Shown one piece after another: positions 17,001-25,986 of a DNA stretch of 64,000 bases. Below the pieces are notes generated by a model. That model ran no database searches and was not told where the DNA came from. It saw only the letters and a program-made list of their open reading frames with translations. The stretch covers positions 992,001-1,056,000 of the forward strand of contig CBDATG010000002.1 of the NCBI GenBank assembly GCA_965200145.1, written 5' to 3'. The stretch's first letter is position 1. Every line of letters starts with the position of its first letter. The translations under genes were made by a program, and so were the position numbers. This DNA is from CBDATG01 sp965200145. Its GTDB lineage: Bacteria; Chloroflexota; Dehalococcoidia; Lucifugimonadales; Lucifugimonadaceae.

Positions 17001-17499
17001 GCTCTTTCTCACGCCGTTCCTTTTCTATCTTCTCCTGTTCACGCCGCTTCCGCTCCTGCTCCGCCTTCCGTCGCGCCTCAGCTTCCCTACGTTCCCGCTC
17101 GCGCCGCGCACGTTCACGCCGCTCTTCCTCCTCTATCGCACGCTTGCGCGCTGCCTCTTCCTCGCGTCGTTTGCGCTCCTGCTCCTGGCGCCGCAACCTC
17201 TCCCTACGCTCGCGTTCCAGACGCTCCTCTTCCCGCTGTTTGCGTTCCGCATTCGCCATCGCCGCGCGCAGCGTGAAGTAGACAGTATCATACTCCGCAC
17301 GCCGCTCCGCATCACCTAGCACCTCCCACGCCTCGTTGATGCGCGTCATCATGCCGTGCGCTTCCGGGCTGCGGTTCCGGTCCGGGTGCCACTGCTTCAC
17401 CGCCGTGCGCCATGCCGAGCGCAGCTCCGCCTCTGTTGCATCAAACCCAACGCCCAGCACTGCGTAGAAGTCAGGAAGTTGCGGTCGTTCGTCTGCCAT
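14026..17499 (-). CDS. J-domain/coiled-coil/transmembrane/ankyrin-repeat giant protein
   Basis: The 1157-residue product is modular. A J domain (1-72, HPD at 38-40) is followed by a highly charged Arg/Glu/Gln helix or coiled coil (about 80-210), one membrane segment (about 232-256), and Thr/Pro-rich linkers. Two blocks of ankyrin-like repeats follow, then a C-terminal beta-rich domain (about 990-1157) that looks like a concanavalin-type lectin fold (LTLRGSGTLHE..., SIGLIYHIED, TELVLNGSLVLDV). The second ankyrin block contains four nearly identical units of about 66 residues (LLDRAPVYVE, VRVLLDAGAS, TPLDVAVSRGHSS). The J domain should be cytoplasmic and the repeats extracellular. Function unknown. 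A linker from DnaK to an external binding surface is inference. Confidence 0.85.
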   Translation of the reverse strand: MADERPQLPDFYAVLGVGFDATEAELRSAWRTAVKQWHPDRNRSPEAHGMMTRINEAWEVLGDAERRAEYDTVYFTLRAAMANAERKQREEERLERERRERLRRQEQERKRREEEAARKRAIEEEERRERARRERERREAEARRKAEQERKRREQEKIEKERREKEQQERARRARERREQERIEKQRLEQEREQRLRQWREEEDRKRQERWELPGPPGGTGYGRSEGSGFRPVAWVLGIVGVAALILVVAVFVANWIDEQNASDRTVAQVAPTPRVARGTATPRIVYVRATPGPTTRTVYVTASVDRTRREHEVNSEPWRATPAPTKASVAATPTPFPTPTPDPDLEWLDAIQPGSVHEYLLIADNPTGAEVTRMIAAGAEFGYVDEIGFGSLFLAVVTGAGPDVVTTLIDAGEDVTNSPQLLHALMWSDNPTVEVARVLIGAGADVLHTDHNGQMPLDIAIERPEVPDAVYVMIRDATEATVEQVRVVATPMNTPTATPAPTAAPVTSTPPPTVTSTLEPTATAVPTATPPMTPTATITPTPSPARTATPVAESNEVATKALWAAVSRGNRATHDEVVYLIALGADVSVLNSIGQTMFEYAVGRGYPNLVVRLLSTGLSVEAATQALWSAMSRGNRATHDEVVYLIGLGADVSVLNSIGQTMFEYAVGRNYDRDVIELLVDSLRPTVSTLTPTAKPAIRFAGSGTALHELLDRAPVYVESEQVRVLIAAGAPVDSEDRLGRTPLDIAVSRGHSSTILTMLIEAGASGGSGGLLASLLDRAPVYLETAQLRTLLDAGASISTVDNRGLTPLQVAVSRGHSSSVLSLLIDSGADAERDGLLASLLDRAPVYLDAAQVRVLLDAGASVSSVNTRRLTPLEVAVSRGHSSSVLTTLIEAGADARSSDRLLHSLLDRAPVYVEVAQVRVLLEAGASLAGLDNLDRTPLDVAVARGHDADIISLLIGATATRTETPTATPSPTPRPSTVLTLRGSGTLHEDASDEFIGCPARINEPAFIASDAIVGSIEFSFEVPRAPGWSIGLIYHIEDRVADTATFVYGFTDVGIRVAHWTQVGGQNVDSVEPIAVASNIFDATAGALNKVAIRVDRDGTELVLNGSLVLDVPASELRPRSGGMQVCVGFLTDEPQDYLIDYIGLRAWTE

Positions 17500-17549
17500 G
17501 GTGTCTAGAACTTACCTGCCGCAACATCAGCGCAAGAGCAAGCTGGCGT

Positions 17550-18641
17550 TTATCGCAAGAGCGACAGGATATCCTCGCCCAGACCGCGCGCCATCGCAAC
17601 GTCGAGCGGTGTCTGTCCTAGCGCATTCGTCCCCGACTCCGACGCACCGGCATCCAACAACACCTGTACATGTTCCGCCGTAACCGCATCCGAAGCCAGT
17701 AGTGCATGGAGTATGGTAGGCGCATGCGACACGTCTGCGCCGTTGAACACTAGGAATCGCAAGATGGATGCGGACAGACCTTCTGCGACAGCGACCTCCA
17801 GCGGTGCGATCCCGCGCGCATCTTCGGCGACTGTTGACGCGCCGGCATCGACCAGCACTCGGAGCTGACGGGTCAGCACATCCGGTGACTTCAACAAGGC
17901 GTGCAATATAGTCGGCGAGCGCGAGGGGTCGGCACCGCGTTCGATCAGGACGGACAGTATGTCGGCGCCAAGCCCAAGCTCGGCGGCAACCTCAAGCGGA
18001 TCGCGTCCGTCGGTGTCGGTCGCAGTAACCGGCGCGCCTGCATCGATCATGGCGCGTACCTGATCCACCGTGACTCCGACCTGCGCGAGAAAGACATGCA
18101 GTGCAGTTGGCGAGCCGTCGAAGATGACGGTCGGCGTTGCGGTTGGTTGCGGTATCGCAGTAGCAGTGGGCGCTGGTGTGAACGTGGGAACGGTCGTAGC
18201 GGTGGCAGTCGGCGCGGGGGTCGATGTCGCGGTAGGTAGAGGCGTCGACGTGGGCGGCGGGCTGGGAGTAGCGGTTGGAAGCGGTGCGAGTGTGGGCAAG
18301 GGAGTAGCAGTAGGGCGAGGTGTTGCGGTGTCGACGATCACTATTGTAGGCGTTGGGTCTGGCATTGTGGTAGGCGGCAGTGCGGTAGGCACTGGCGGTG
18401 GCGTGGGAGTCTGCGTAGGCACGGTGAGTAAACCTGCGCCGGGTCGGCGGGATGGCATGTCCGGGTCGTTCATGGAGTTCAAGACTAGCATACCGATGAT
18501 GGCGACGAACGGAATGAGGGATGCTGCGGCGATTGCGAGCCAGGTGCCCAGACCGGCGCCGCGGAAGTGGGAGTGGTGGGCGCGGCCTGGGTCTTGTGAC
18601 GATGTGCCGCTGTCACGGGGTTGCGAAGTGGGATCAGGCAT
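17550..18641 (-). CDS. Membrane-anchored ankyrin-repeat protein
   Basis: From the ATG at 18641 the product has 363 residues; an upstream TTG at 18674 would add 11. A single membrane segment near the N-terminus (TWLAIAAASLIPFVAIIGML) precedes a long Thr/Pro linker and then ankyrin repeats (VRAMIDAGAPVTATDTDGRD, PLEVAAELGLGADIL, HALLKSPDVLTRQLRVLVDA) to the C-terminus. The repeats resemble those of the giant protein that begins 51 bp downstream, so the two were probably derived from each other and form an operon. It lacks the J and coiled-coil domains. The repeats should face outward and bind protein; the partner is unknown. Confidence 0.75.
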   Translation of the reverse strand: MPDPTSQPRDSGTSSQDPGRAHHSHFRGAGLGTWLAIAAASLIPFVAIIGMLVLNSMNDPDMPSRRPGAGLLTVPTQTPTPPPVPTALPPTTMPDPTPTIVIVDTATPRPTATPLPTLAPLPTATPSPPPTSTPLPTATSTPAPTATATTVPTFTPAPTATAIPQPTATPTVIFDGSPTALHVFLAQVGVTVDQVRAMIDAGAPVTATDTDGRDPLEVAAELGLGADILSVLIERGADPSRSPTILHALLKSPDVLTRQLRVLVDAGASTVAEDARGIAPLEVAVAEGLSASILRFLVFNGADVSHAPTILHALLASDAVTAEHVQVLLDAGASESGTNALGQTPLDVAMARGLGEDILSLLR

Positions 18642-18740
18642 TTGGCGGCGAGTAAGACATGATGCGAAAACCAATCTGCGATTTTACTGCAAGACGGGAG
18701 CCCTGATGTGCACGCACGCCAGTAGGAGAAGATGCGGCGG

Positions 18741-19409
18741 TCAACGCCACTCGGCCGGCCGTCGCAATGGGTAGCCGTTCTGGGAATATAGCTGGTCCGG
18801 TAGCTGGCTCCCTCTGAGATGGCTTGGCCTAATATGGACATAAGCAGATGCTACGCCCGCTAGCGAATCCGACCTCCGTTTAGGAGGAAATGATACGACA
18901 ACACGCTTCTCGGGGTGGCGGGCCATTACCCTCGCGATCGGACCCGTCAAATCACCGTCCCCAGACACCAGCAGGGCAGCGTCAAAGACATCATCCTCTG
19001 CATCGCAAACCATCTCAACAGCGATGTTCACGTCCGTCATCTTTTCTTCGTACGACACCCACTCACTCCCACAACGCCGACACTGCCCCACCTTGCTTTG
19101 AAACTTCCCCTCTATAATCTCAAGTCCACCCAGCGATTCCAGCGCTAACAAGTGGACGCGTTGACGAATCGCCAATCCCTTGACTCGGCCATCAGAGACG
19201 AAGCGCGATGTGTAGTACTTAACTCCAACCAGGGTCTGGTCGGGACGTAACAGGCTTTGCGCAAGAGCTTGAACGTCAACCCACAAGTAACGCGGAATCC
19301 CAGTCGCGATGATGCCGTAGTAGAGATTCATGCCATCAACGTATACCATCACGCGTTCCGAGCCTCCGGTCCGCACAGGTTCAAGCCTATCTGATTCACT
19401 TGTTGACAT
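18741..19409 (-). CDS. NYN-domain (LabA-like) PIN-fold nuclease
   Basis: The 222-residue product carries the NYN pattern: VMVYVDGMNLYYG (Asp25, Asn28), EEKMTDVNIAVEM (Asp126) and LLVSGDGDL (Asp151, Asp153), acidic residues expected to bind metal in a PIN-like RNase fold. A CRRC pair (110-113) just before the EEK motif may bind zinc. AGGA lies about ten bases before the ATG. The start codon overlaps the -35 box of the first divergent small RNA promoter, so transcription of the two must interfere. It may process or degrade RNA; the RNA array beside it is an attractive but untested substrate. Confidence 0.8.
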   Translation of the reverse strand: MSTSESDRLEPVRTGGSERVMVYVDGMNLYYGIIATGIPRYLWVDVQALAQSLLRPDQTLVGVKYYTSRFVSDGRVKGLAIRQRVHLLALESLGGLEIIEGKFQSKVGQCRRCGSEWVSYEEKMTDVNIAVEMVCDAEDDVFDAALLVSGDGDLTGPIARVMARHPEKRVVVSFPPKRRSDSLAGVASAYVHIRPSHLRGSQLPDQLYSQNGYPLRRPAEWR

Positions 19410-19503
19410 ATTCGGTATTTCCTGTTATCATTTGGCTTAACCACCCTAGTGAAGTTTCGCTAGGAACCCGTCCCGCTCTCGCAGTGGGACGGGCCTTTTT
19501 TTG
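19403..19503 (+). ncRNA. Structured small RNA unit 1 (promoter, stem, terminator)
   Basis: Promoter TTGACA (19403-19408), 17 bp, TATCAT (19426-19431). The predicted transcript of about 65 nt begins near 19438. Stem CCTAG (19445-19449)/CTAGG (19460-19464) encloses a 10-nt loop. A terminator follows: CCCGTCCC (19467-19474)/GGGACGGG (19486-19493) with a T-run at 19496-19502. No conserved start codon exists (ATT where units 2 and 3 have ATG), so I favour RNA over a leader peptide. First of three tandem units with a 118-bp period. Confidence 0.65.
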
Positions 19504-19520
19504 CATACTCCATATCCGAG

Positions 19521-19620
19521 TTGACATCTTCCGCATCCTCCGTTATCATGAAAGCTGACCACGCTAGGGAGGGATCGCTAGCAACCCGTCCTGCTATTGC
19601 AGTGGGACGGGTATTTTTTT
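19521..19620 (+). ncRNA. Structured small RNA unit 2
   Basis: Promoter TTGACA (19521-19526), 17 bp, TATCAT (19544-19549). Stem GCTAG (19563-19567)/CTAGC (19578-19582) closes a 10-nt purine-rich loop, GGAGGGATCG. The outer base pair is G-C here but C-G in units 1 and 3, a compensatory change that supports a real stem. Terminator CCCGTCC (19585-19591)/GGACGGG (19605-19611) plus seven T (19614-19620). Confidence 0.7.
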
Positions 19621-19638
19621 GTCGATGAGATTTTCGTG

Positions 19639-19739
19639 TTGACATCCTCGGTATCTCCTGTTATCATGATCAGTGACGACCCTAGGGAGAGATCGCTAGG
19701 AACCTGCTCCCCTCTCGCAGGGGAGCAGGTATTTTTTTT
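19639..19739 (+). ncRNA. Structured small RNA unit 3
   Basis: Promoter TTGACA (19639-19644), 17 bp, TATCAT (19662-19667). Stem CCTAG (19681-19685)/CTAGG (19696-19700) with loop GGAGAGATCG. The terminator arms are ACCTGCTCCCC (19702-19712)/GGGGAGCAGGT (19720-19730) with eight T (19732-19739); both arms differ from units 1 and 2 yet still pair perfectly. Beyond it, to 19981, I see no further feature. Confidence 0.7.
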
Positions 19740-19981
19740 GCCGTTGGTGTGGGTCTTCTGGTTCACGCTCGCGGCTTCTAGTTACGATTCCATACAACCG
19801 TACCCATTTCTGCCGTTAGCTGCAATATGACGTGGCGAAACCCGCTGGCAGTTATGTCCATTGAGAGTCTCGCGGTGCCAGTCCACGGGTTCGGATAGGT
19901 CTTTATCGCCGTGCCGTAAAACTGAGCGCCGACGCAGCGTGGTATCTCGACGCTAGCTGCAAACGACCACGGCGACGAGTA

Positions 19982-20350
19982 TCAACACGCCAGCGGGACG
20001 ATCTGCGACGCGCGTATCGTCGAGTCTCGGGTCATTAATGGGACGCTGTAGACGATGCTCGTTGCGGCGATCAGCTCGTCCGCCGGGTCCGCGGAAAAGT
20101 CTAGCTTAGTCGAGACACGAGCCACCGTCGTTGTTATCGGCAACACGGACAGCTTCTGCAACAATCTAACCAGGTGCGGGTCGTCCAGGTCGATTTCCAA
20201 CCTGCCCTTCTGTGCCAGCTTTGCCAGCTCCCAGAAGACGATCGGGCACACCGACCACTCGGAGCCTGCTAGGATCCTGTGCTCTGCGTCGGTGAGGTCG
20301 TTGCGGATAGCCGCTATCAGGATGTTGGTGTCCAGGTTAACTCGCTGCAT
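19982..20350 (-). CDS. vapC: PIN-domain toxin of a VapBC-type module
   Basis: From the ATG at 20350 the product has 122 residues. The PIN signature is present: NLDTNILIAAI with the first acidic residue, FWELAKLAQ with the conserved glutamate, and DPADELIAATSIV with the C-terminal acidic pair. These residues coordinate metal in PIN ribonucleases, which usually cut tRNA or rRNA in this family. The ATG lies inside the antitoxin gene (14-nt overlap), implying translational coupling. Product size is normal for VapC. Confidence 0.85.
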   Translation of the reverse strand: MQRVNLDTNILIAAIRNDLTDAEHRILAGSEWSVCPIVFWELAKLAQKGRLEIDLDDPHLVRLLQKLSVLPITTTVARVSTKLDFSADPADELIAATSIVYSVPLMTRDSTIRASQIVPLAC

Positions 20351-20555
20351 CCCACGCAACGCCAGTGCTCAACACGTCGCCATACACCTCGACTTTGCCC
20401 TCCATGCAACCTATGAACTGGGCGAATCCCTGCTCGTAGGGCACTACCCTTGCAACCGGCGTGCCGCGCTTCGTTATTACGACCCCCTCATCGTTGAGGT
20501 TGTCCATGATGTTGAGGCACTTAGCCTTGAACTCTGATGCTGTGATCGTAACCAT
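20337..20555 (-). CDS. vapB: Phd/YefM-type antitoxin of the VapBC-type module
   Basis: The ATG at 20555 gives a 72-residue product starting MVTITASEFKAKCLNIMDNL, followed by VVITKRGTPVARVVP, the typical N-terminal DNA-binding fold of Phd/YefM antitoxins. The C-terminal part should wrap the PIN toxin. An AAGAG sequence precedes the start. The toxin gene overlaps its end. An operator palindrome lies on the -10 box upstream, consistent with autoregulation by the antitoxin-toxin complex. Confidence 0.85.
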   Translation of the reverse strand: MVTITASEFKAKCLNIMDNLNDEGVVITKRGTPVARVVPYEQGFAQFIGCMEGKVEVYGDVLSTGVAWDAAS

Positions 20556-20601
20556 CGCTCTTGACACCCGATAATCGTATCGCCAAACCAATCTCCGATA
20601 T

Positions 20602-20634
20602 GGTCATGATACATGACCACTTCACCTCTGTCAA
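20602..20634 (-). promoter_or_regulatory. vapBC promoter with operator palindrome
   Basis: On the minus strand TTGACA (20634-20629), 17 bp, TATCAT (20611-20606). The perfect inverted repeat GGTCATG-TAT-CATGACC (20602-20618) covers the -10 box. The box sequences and spacing are identical to those of the three small RNA promoters at 19403-19667. Confidence 0.75.
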
Positions 20635-20723
20635 GCCCGATCAGCCGTCCTCAACTCCCAGCCAGCTCGTTCCCGCCCATCGATCCAGGTGCATCCACGC
20701 GTCCGTCACACCCCAGACGCGAA

Positions 20724-20747
20724 AGAGCGCAGGTAAGCACCTGCGCT
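20724..20747. terminator. Hairpin between vapBC and 16S rRNA
   Basis: GAGCGCAGGT (20724-20733), loop AAGC, ACCTGCGCTC (20738-20747): ten perfect pairs, followed on the plus strand by CTCGTTTT and on the minus strand by CTTTCG. It is a plausible end for the 16S transcript, which runs leftward. The rest of 20640-21090 shows no gene. Confidence 0.5.
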
Positions 20748-21085
20748 CCTCGTTTTACCTTGAGAGCTGAATAGCGGATTGAAGCAACGTCGCGATTTCT
20801 CGCTTTGTTTGTTTGTGCGGTGTTGGCTTGTATGGCGCAGTCTCCGCGTCTGCGCCTTTTCGCTCGGGTGTTCATGGCACCAACTTCAACTCCCGGCGAG
20901 CCCCTTCCTTACGCCTCGCATCGTCTGTGCAGGTCCCGATCTCAGCAGATGGGTCCTGCGATGCGGTATGGCATAGGAATCTCGCTCCAGCCGTTAGTAG
21001 AAGTCGCCGCCCCCTTGCGGTAGATGTGGGTCGTTCCGAAGTCATCCGCTGGCTTGGTAACGCCAGCGTCAGATGGCTTGGTACT

Positions 21086-22592
<1,507 letters not shown>

Positions 22593-22669
22593 CTGACGTT
22601 GCTTCTCTCCGCTATTCAACTGTTCAAGGTACCACCGCTATCAGGCTCGCACCCAACGCGGTAATGAAT

Positions 22670-22675
22670 ATTATA
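22670..22675 (-). promoter_or_regulatory. Candidate -10 box of the 16S rRNA gene
   Basis: A perfect TATAAT lies on the minus strand about 80 bp upstream of the 16S start. I see no good -35 box at the standard distance, so the assignment is tentative. Otherwise 22593-22880 holds no recognisable feature. Confidence 0.4.
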
Positions 22676-22880
22676 CACAACACCAAACGCAAACTCGCAT
22701 CCAGAAACTTTCGCAACGAGACTTTTCCCTCCGAACACGTCCTACCGCCAGCCCATCTCGAGCCGCCGATCTTCAACATACAACGCACCTGAACCTAGCG
22801 GCGAAAGCGACTCCACGCCATCGCCGTCGCGTCCGCTCGGCATCAAGGATTATCGACTCGCGGAAAGTTTCCAGATTGCG

Positions 22881-22908
22881 TTTACACGCGCCCAAAGCGT
22901 GATACTAT
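22881..22908 (+). promoter_or_regulatory. Candidate promoter of the peptide-binding lipoprotein gene
   Basis: TTTACA (22881-22886), 16 bp, TACTAT (22903-22908), about 125 bp upstream of the start codon. It is a weak match but the best one I see in the 16S-to-lipoprotein gap. Confidence 0.35.
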
Positions 22909-23032
22909 TCCGACACAAGAGACGCTTGGCAATGCTGATTTAACGATACTACGCCGACCAACGCGCCGACGAGCATCAGATCCGGCACTCAAGACGACTC
23001 TCACGACAACCCGCAACCATGGAGGTAGCGCA

Positions 23033-24859
23033 ATGTTCACGTTCACCGAGAAAACGCTCGCGAGACTCCTCATCCCAGCGGTTGTCGTAGTCGCCGGCGC
23101 AGCATTCATCGCATGCGGCGACGGCGACCCTACAGCAACTCCGGTACCACCAACCGCTACAACCGCACCAGCTCCCACTGCCGCTCCAACTGCAACCGCG
23201 ATGTCGGCCGACACGTCTCAGGCGCCTGCAATGAGCGAAGAGACGCTGATCGCAGCTTTGCAGACTGTCGGAACTCCGATTGGCACGCCAGAGTTCTGCG
23301 TGCCGAACTGCGCCAACGAGAAGTACTTCTTCAGCGCGTGGGACACGCTCCTGCAGTGGACGGCCGACGGCAAGGTCGGTCCGGGCATCGCCGAGAGCTG
23401 GGACCTGGCGCCAGACTTGTCGACCTTCACCTGGAACATCCGCGAAGGCATCCAGTTCCATAAGGGTTGGGGCGAAGTCACCGCCGATGATGTCGCTTGG
23501 AGCACCAACAGCGTGAACTCCAACACCAATCCGGACACGGTGCACGATGTGGCCGGCGACATGTCGTGTTGCTACGGCAACACCAGCGTCATCGACAAGT
23601 ACACCGCGCAGACGGAGATCATCACCTTCGACTCGCGTTCTCCCGGATGGCTCTTCACAAACCTGCGTGACAGCTACGGCATCAGCAGCAAGAGCGTATT
23701 CGACGAACACGGCAAAGAAGGAATGCGAGACATCTTCGTCGGCACCGGCCCGTATCAGGTCATCGAATGGCTCCAAGGCGACCGACTAGTCCTAGAGGCG
23801 ATACCCAACCACTACCGCAAGACGGCATCGGTGAAGAACGTGCGCGTCGTAGAAGTCCCGGAAGAGGCATCGCGAATCGCAATGTTCGAGTCTGGACAAG
23901 CACTCATCACGCACGTCTCACTGCCTAATGTCGCGCGCCTAGAGGATGCCGGCGGCACCAAACGCCTGCTGGAAAGGGTCATCAACCATGTCGGAATGAA
24001 CCCCAACTTCCTCGAGAAGACCAACCCGAAGTCAGGGCAACCGCTTGACAACCCTGGCTTTGACGGTTCACTCCCGTGGGTTAGCGACCCCTATGCCGAA
24101 GGATGCGACTGGGACCAGCTACTCGAAATCGTCCCGAGCGAGCCGCTATGCCCGGAGATGGAAAACCCGCGCAAAGTCCGACTGGCGATGGCGTTGGCGA
24201 TCAACCGCGAGGCACTAGTTCAAGGGCTGCTCAACGACCTGGGCGAGCCGGCTTGCAACTGGGCGATCTCGACCAACGACCCGGCGCACAAAGACGACTG
24301 GTGCATCCCGTTCGATCCTGACCAAGCACGCCAGCTGATGGAAGAATCAGGAAACGCAGACGGCTTCCAGATCGGCATGTGGGTCGGCAATGAACCGCGA
24401 GAGATACATCAGGCAGTCGCCGCGATGTGGCTCGAAGAGATTAAGATCGAAGTCGAGTTCCATGTCGGACCGTTCAGCGTGTGGCAACCGCGATTCGTCG
24501 ACCGTTCACTGCAACACCTAGTGATCGACGGCGAGCAGGGCGGAATGCCGGCGCACTTCGCCAAGGGAAGAGAAGCCCAGGCATGGTTCGCAGGCGGGAT
24601 CATGTGGAGCGGTGGAATTCCGTTCTACCAGCGGATCTACGGCGGAATGCTCAGTGAACCCGACGAAGTCAAGCGTACCGCCATGGCCATCGAGTTCGGA
24701 GACCACGAGCGATTCTGGAACTGGGACCCTGCGATTTGGGAGCAGCCGATATATACCGTCTACAACGGCGGAGAGATCGATTGGAATCCGACCAGCAGCT
24801 CCATCCACACCCAGATATCCAACTACGTCTACCCGCTGGAAGACATACAGTTCAAGTAG
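23033..24859 (+). CDS. ABC importer peptide-binding lipoprotein (SBP_bac_5 family)
   Basis: The 608-residue product has a lipoprotein signal (AFIAC, lipidated Cys28), a short Thr/Pro linker, and a family-5 extracellular binding protein (FSAWDTLLQW..., LAPDLSTFTWNIREGIQFHK..., VFVGTGPYQVIEW-like core, LAMALAINREALVQGL). Such proteins deliver peptides, nickel or other solutes to Dpp/Opp permeases. Two permease genes follow. A GGAGG sequence lies just before the ATG. The substrate cannot be read from sequence. Normal length for the family. Confidence 0.9.
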   Translation: MFTFTEKTLARLLIPAVVVVAGAAFIACGDGDPTATPVPPTATTAPAPTAAPTATAMSADTSQAPAMSEETLIAALQTVGTPIGTPEFCVPNCANEKYFFSAWDTLLQWTADGKVGPGIAESWDLAPDLSTFTWNIREGIQFHKGWGEVTADDVAWSTNSVNSNTNPDTVHDVAGDMSCCYGNTSVIDKYTAQTEIITFDSRSPGWLFTNLRDSYGISSKSVFDEHGKEGMRDIFVGTGPYQVIEWLQGDRLVLEAIPNHYRKTASVKNVRVVEVPEEASRIAMFESGQALITHVSLPNVARLEDAGGTKRLLERVINHVGMNPNFLEKTNPKSGQPLDNPGFDGSLPWVSDPYAEGCDWDQLLEIVPSEPLCPEMENPRKVRLAMALAINREALVQGLLNDLGEPACNWAISTNDPAHKDDWCIPFDPDQARQLMEESGNADGFQIGMWVGNEPREIHQAVAAMWLEEIKIEVEFHVGPFSVWQPRFVDRSLQHLVIDGEQGGMPAHFAKGREAQAWFAGGIMWSGGIPFYQRIYGGMLSEPDEVKRTAMAIEFGDHERFWNWDPAIWEQPIYTVYNGGEIDWNPTSSSIHTQISNYVYPLEDIQFK

Positions 24860-24900
24860 ACAAGCGCGGACCTGCCGCAGTCAAAGGGCGACCACGGCAC

Positions 24901-24937
24901 GGGTGTTGCGAATCGGTTCTCTCGATTCGCAATACCC
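24901..24937 (+). terminator. Strong intercistronic hairpin between binding protein and permeases
   Basis: GGGTGTTGCGAATCG (24901-24915), loop GTTCTCT, CGATTCGCAATACCC (24923-24937): 15 pairs with one G-T. There is no T-run, so it may act as a partial terminator or mRNA stabiliser that keeps the binding protein more abundant than the permeases. Confidence 0.6.
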
Positions 24938-25037
24938 TGTCGCCGCCTCGCTGAGACACGCGTCACCTGACCCGAGTACCGCGGCCGCTGCACATTCCCG
25001 ACTTCGATGTCCTATGCTCTTTGTCAAACGGTGACGC

Positions 25038-25973
25038 ATGGCACAGCTCATCTTCAAGCGCATAGTACTCGGACTGATCGCACTCACGGGCGCGATGCTG
25101 GTGCTTTTCTTCCTCGCTCGCGCCTCCGGTGACCCGCGCTATGTCTTCATTGGACAGGAAGGAGTCGGCATCGACCCCGAAGTGTGGGAACGAATGGGCG
25201 AGAAACTGCGACTCAACGACCCCGTGCCGATCCAGTTCATCTGGTGGGTAGGCACTGTGCTCTCTGGAGACTTCGGGGACAGCGTCGCACTGCAACGACC
25301 GGTACTGCAGGTCATTCGCGAACGCCTCGCCAGCACAATGCAACTCGCCGCCGCCGCGTGGGTTCTAGGTACACTCATCGGCATCCCGCTAGGCGTTTTC
25401 TCCGCTACTAACCGCGGCCGATTCCTCGACTACATCTTCCGCGGATTCGCACTGCTAGGTCAGTCGCTACCCATCTTCTGGGTCGGCATCGTGTTGATCT
25501 TCATCTTCGCCGCCCAGTTGCAGTGGTTACCGGCAGGAACCAAAGGCGAAGGCTTCGCAATACGCAATATCATCCTGCCAGCGGTAACTCTCGCATGGTT
25601 CCCAGCCGCATCATATCTACGCATAACACGCACTGCCATGCTCGAGAACCTGGAATCGCCGTACATCCAGTTCGCAAGGGCGAAGGGCGTGCCAAGGATC
25701 GTCGTCTGGTGGAAACACGCATTCCGAAACGCAATCATCCCACCATTAACCCTGTCTGTATTCGTACTGTTCGGACTGATGAACGGAACCGTCGTGGTCG
25801 AGCTAGTCTTTTCCTGGCCAGGGCTCGGCAGACTCGCCATTGATGCTCTGTGGGCAAACGACTTCCCTCTGCTCGCAGGTATCACCATCATCTACGGCGC
25901 TGCCTTCGTCGGCATCATACTCCTGTTAGACATCGTCTACGCTCTACTGGACCCGCGCATCCGATACGACTAA
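25038..25973 (+). CDS. Dpp/Opp-type ABC permease, DppB-like
   Basis: The 311-residue membrane protein has the DppB/OppB layout. An N-terminal membrane segment (IVLGLIALTGAMLVLFFLAR) precedes a periplasmic stretch and five more helices with the binding-protein-dependent transport signature (YIQFARAKGVPRIVVWWKHA, the EAA-type loop that contacts the ATPase). GLGRLAIDALWANDFPLL is also typical. It pairs with the permease that starts 13 bp downstream. No ATPase gene is adjacent, so ATPases must come from elsewhere. Confidence 0.9.
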   Translation: MAQLIFKRIVLGLIALTGAMLVLFFLARASGDPRYVFIGQEGVGIDPEVWERMGEKLRLNDPVPIQFIWWVGTVLSGDFGDSVALQRPVLQVIRERLASTMQLAAAAWVLGTLIGIPLGVFSATNRGRFLDYIFRGFALLGQSLPIFWVGIVLIFIFAAQLQWLPAGTKGEGFAIRNIILPAVTLAWFPAASYLRITRTAMLENLESPYIQFARAKGVPRIVVWWKHAFRNAIIPPLTLSVFVLFGLMNGTVVVELVFSWPGLGRLAIDALWANDFPLLAGITIIYGAAFVGIILLLDIVYALLDPRIRYD

Positions 25974-25986
25974 CCGACACCAGACC

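Noticed and set aside
16680..17319. Plus-strand frames opposite the coiled-coil region
   Set aside because: They are mirror images of Arg/Glu codon runs in the J/ankyrin gene.
18741..19739. Type III (ToxIN-like) toxin-antitoxin system
   Set aside because: The RNA units are on the opposite strand from the NYN gene and each has its own promoter and terminator, unlike ToxI repeats.
19460..19830. Small proteins encoded across the small RNA array on either strand
   Set aside because: They run through terminators, start codons are not conserved between units, and compensatory changes fit RNA stems better.
22976..23776. Minus-strand frame of 266 codons opposite the peptide-binding lipoprotein
   Set aside because: It is the shadow of the well-supported plus-strand gene and has no recognisable domain.
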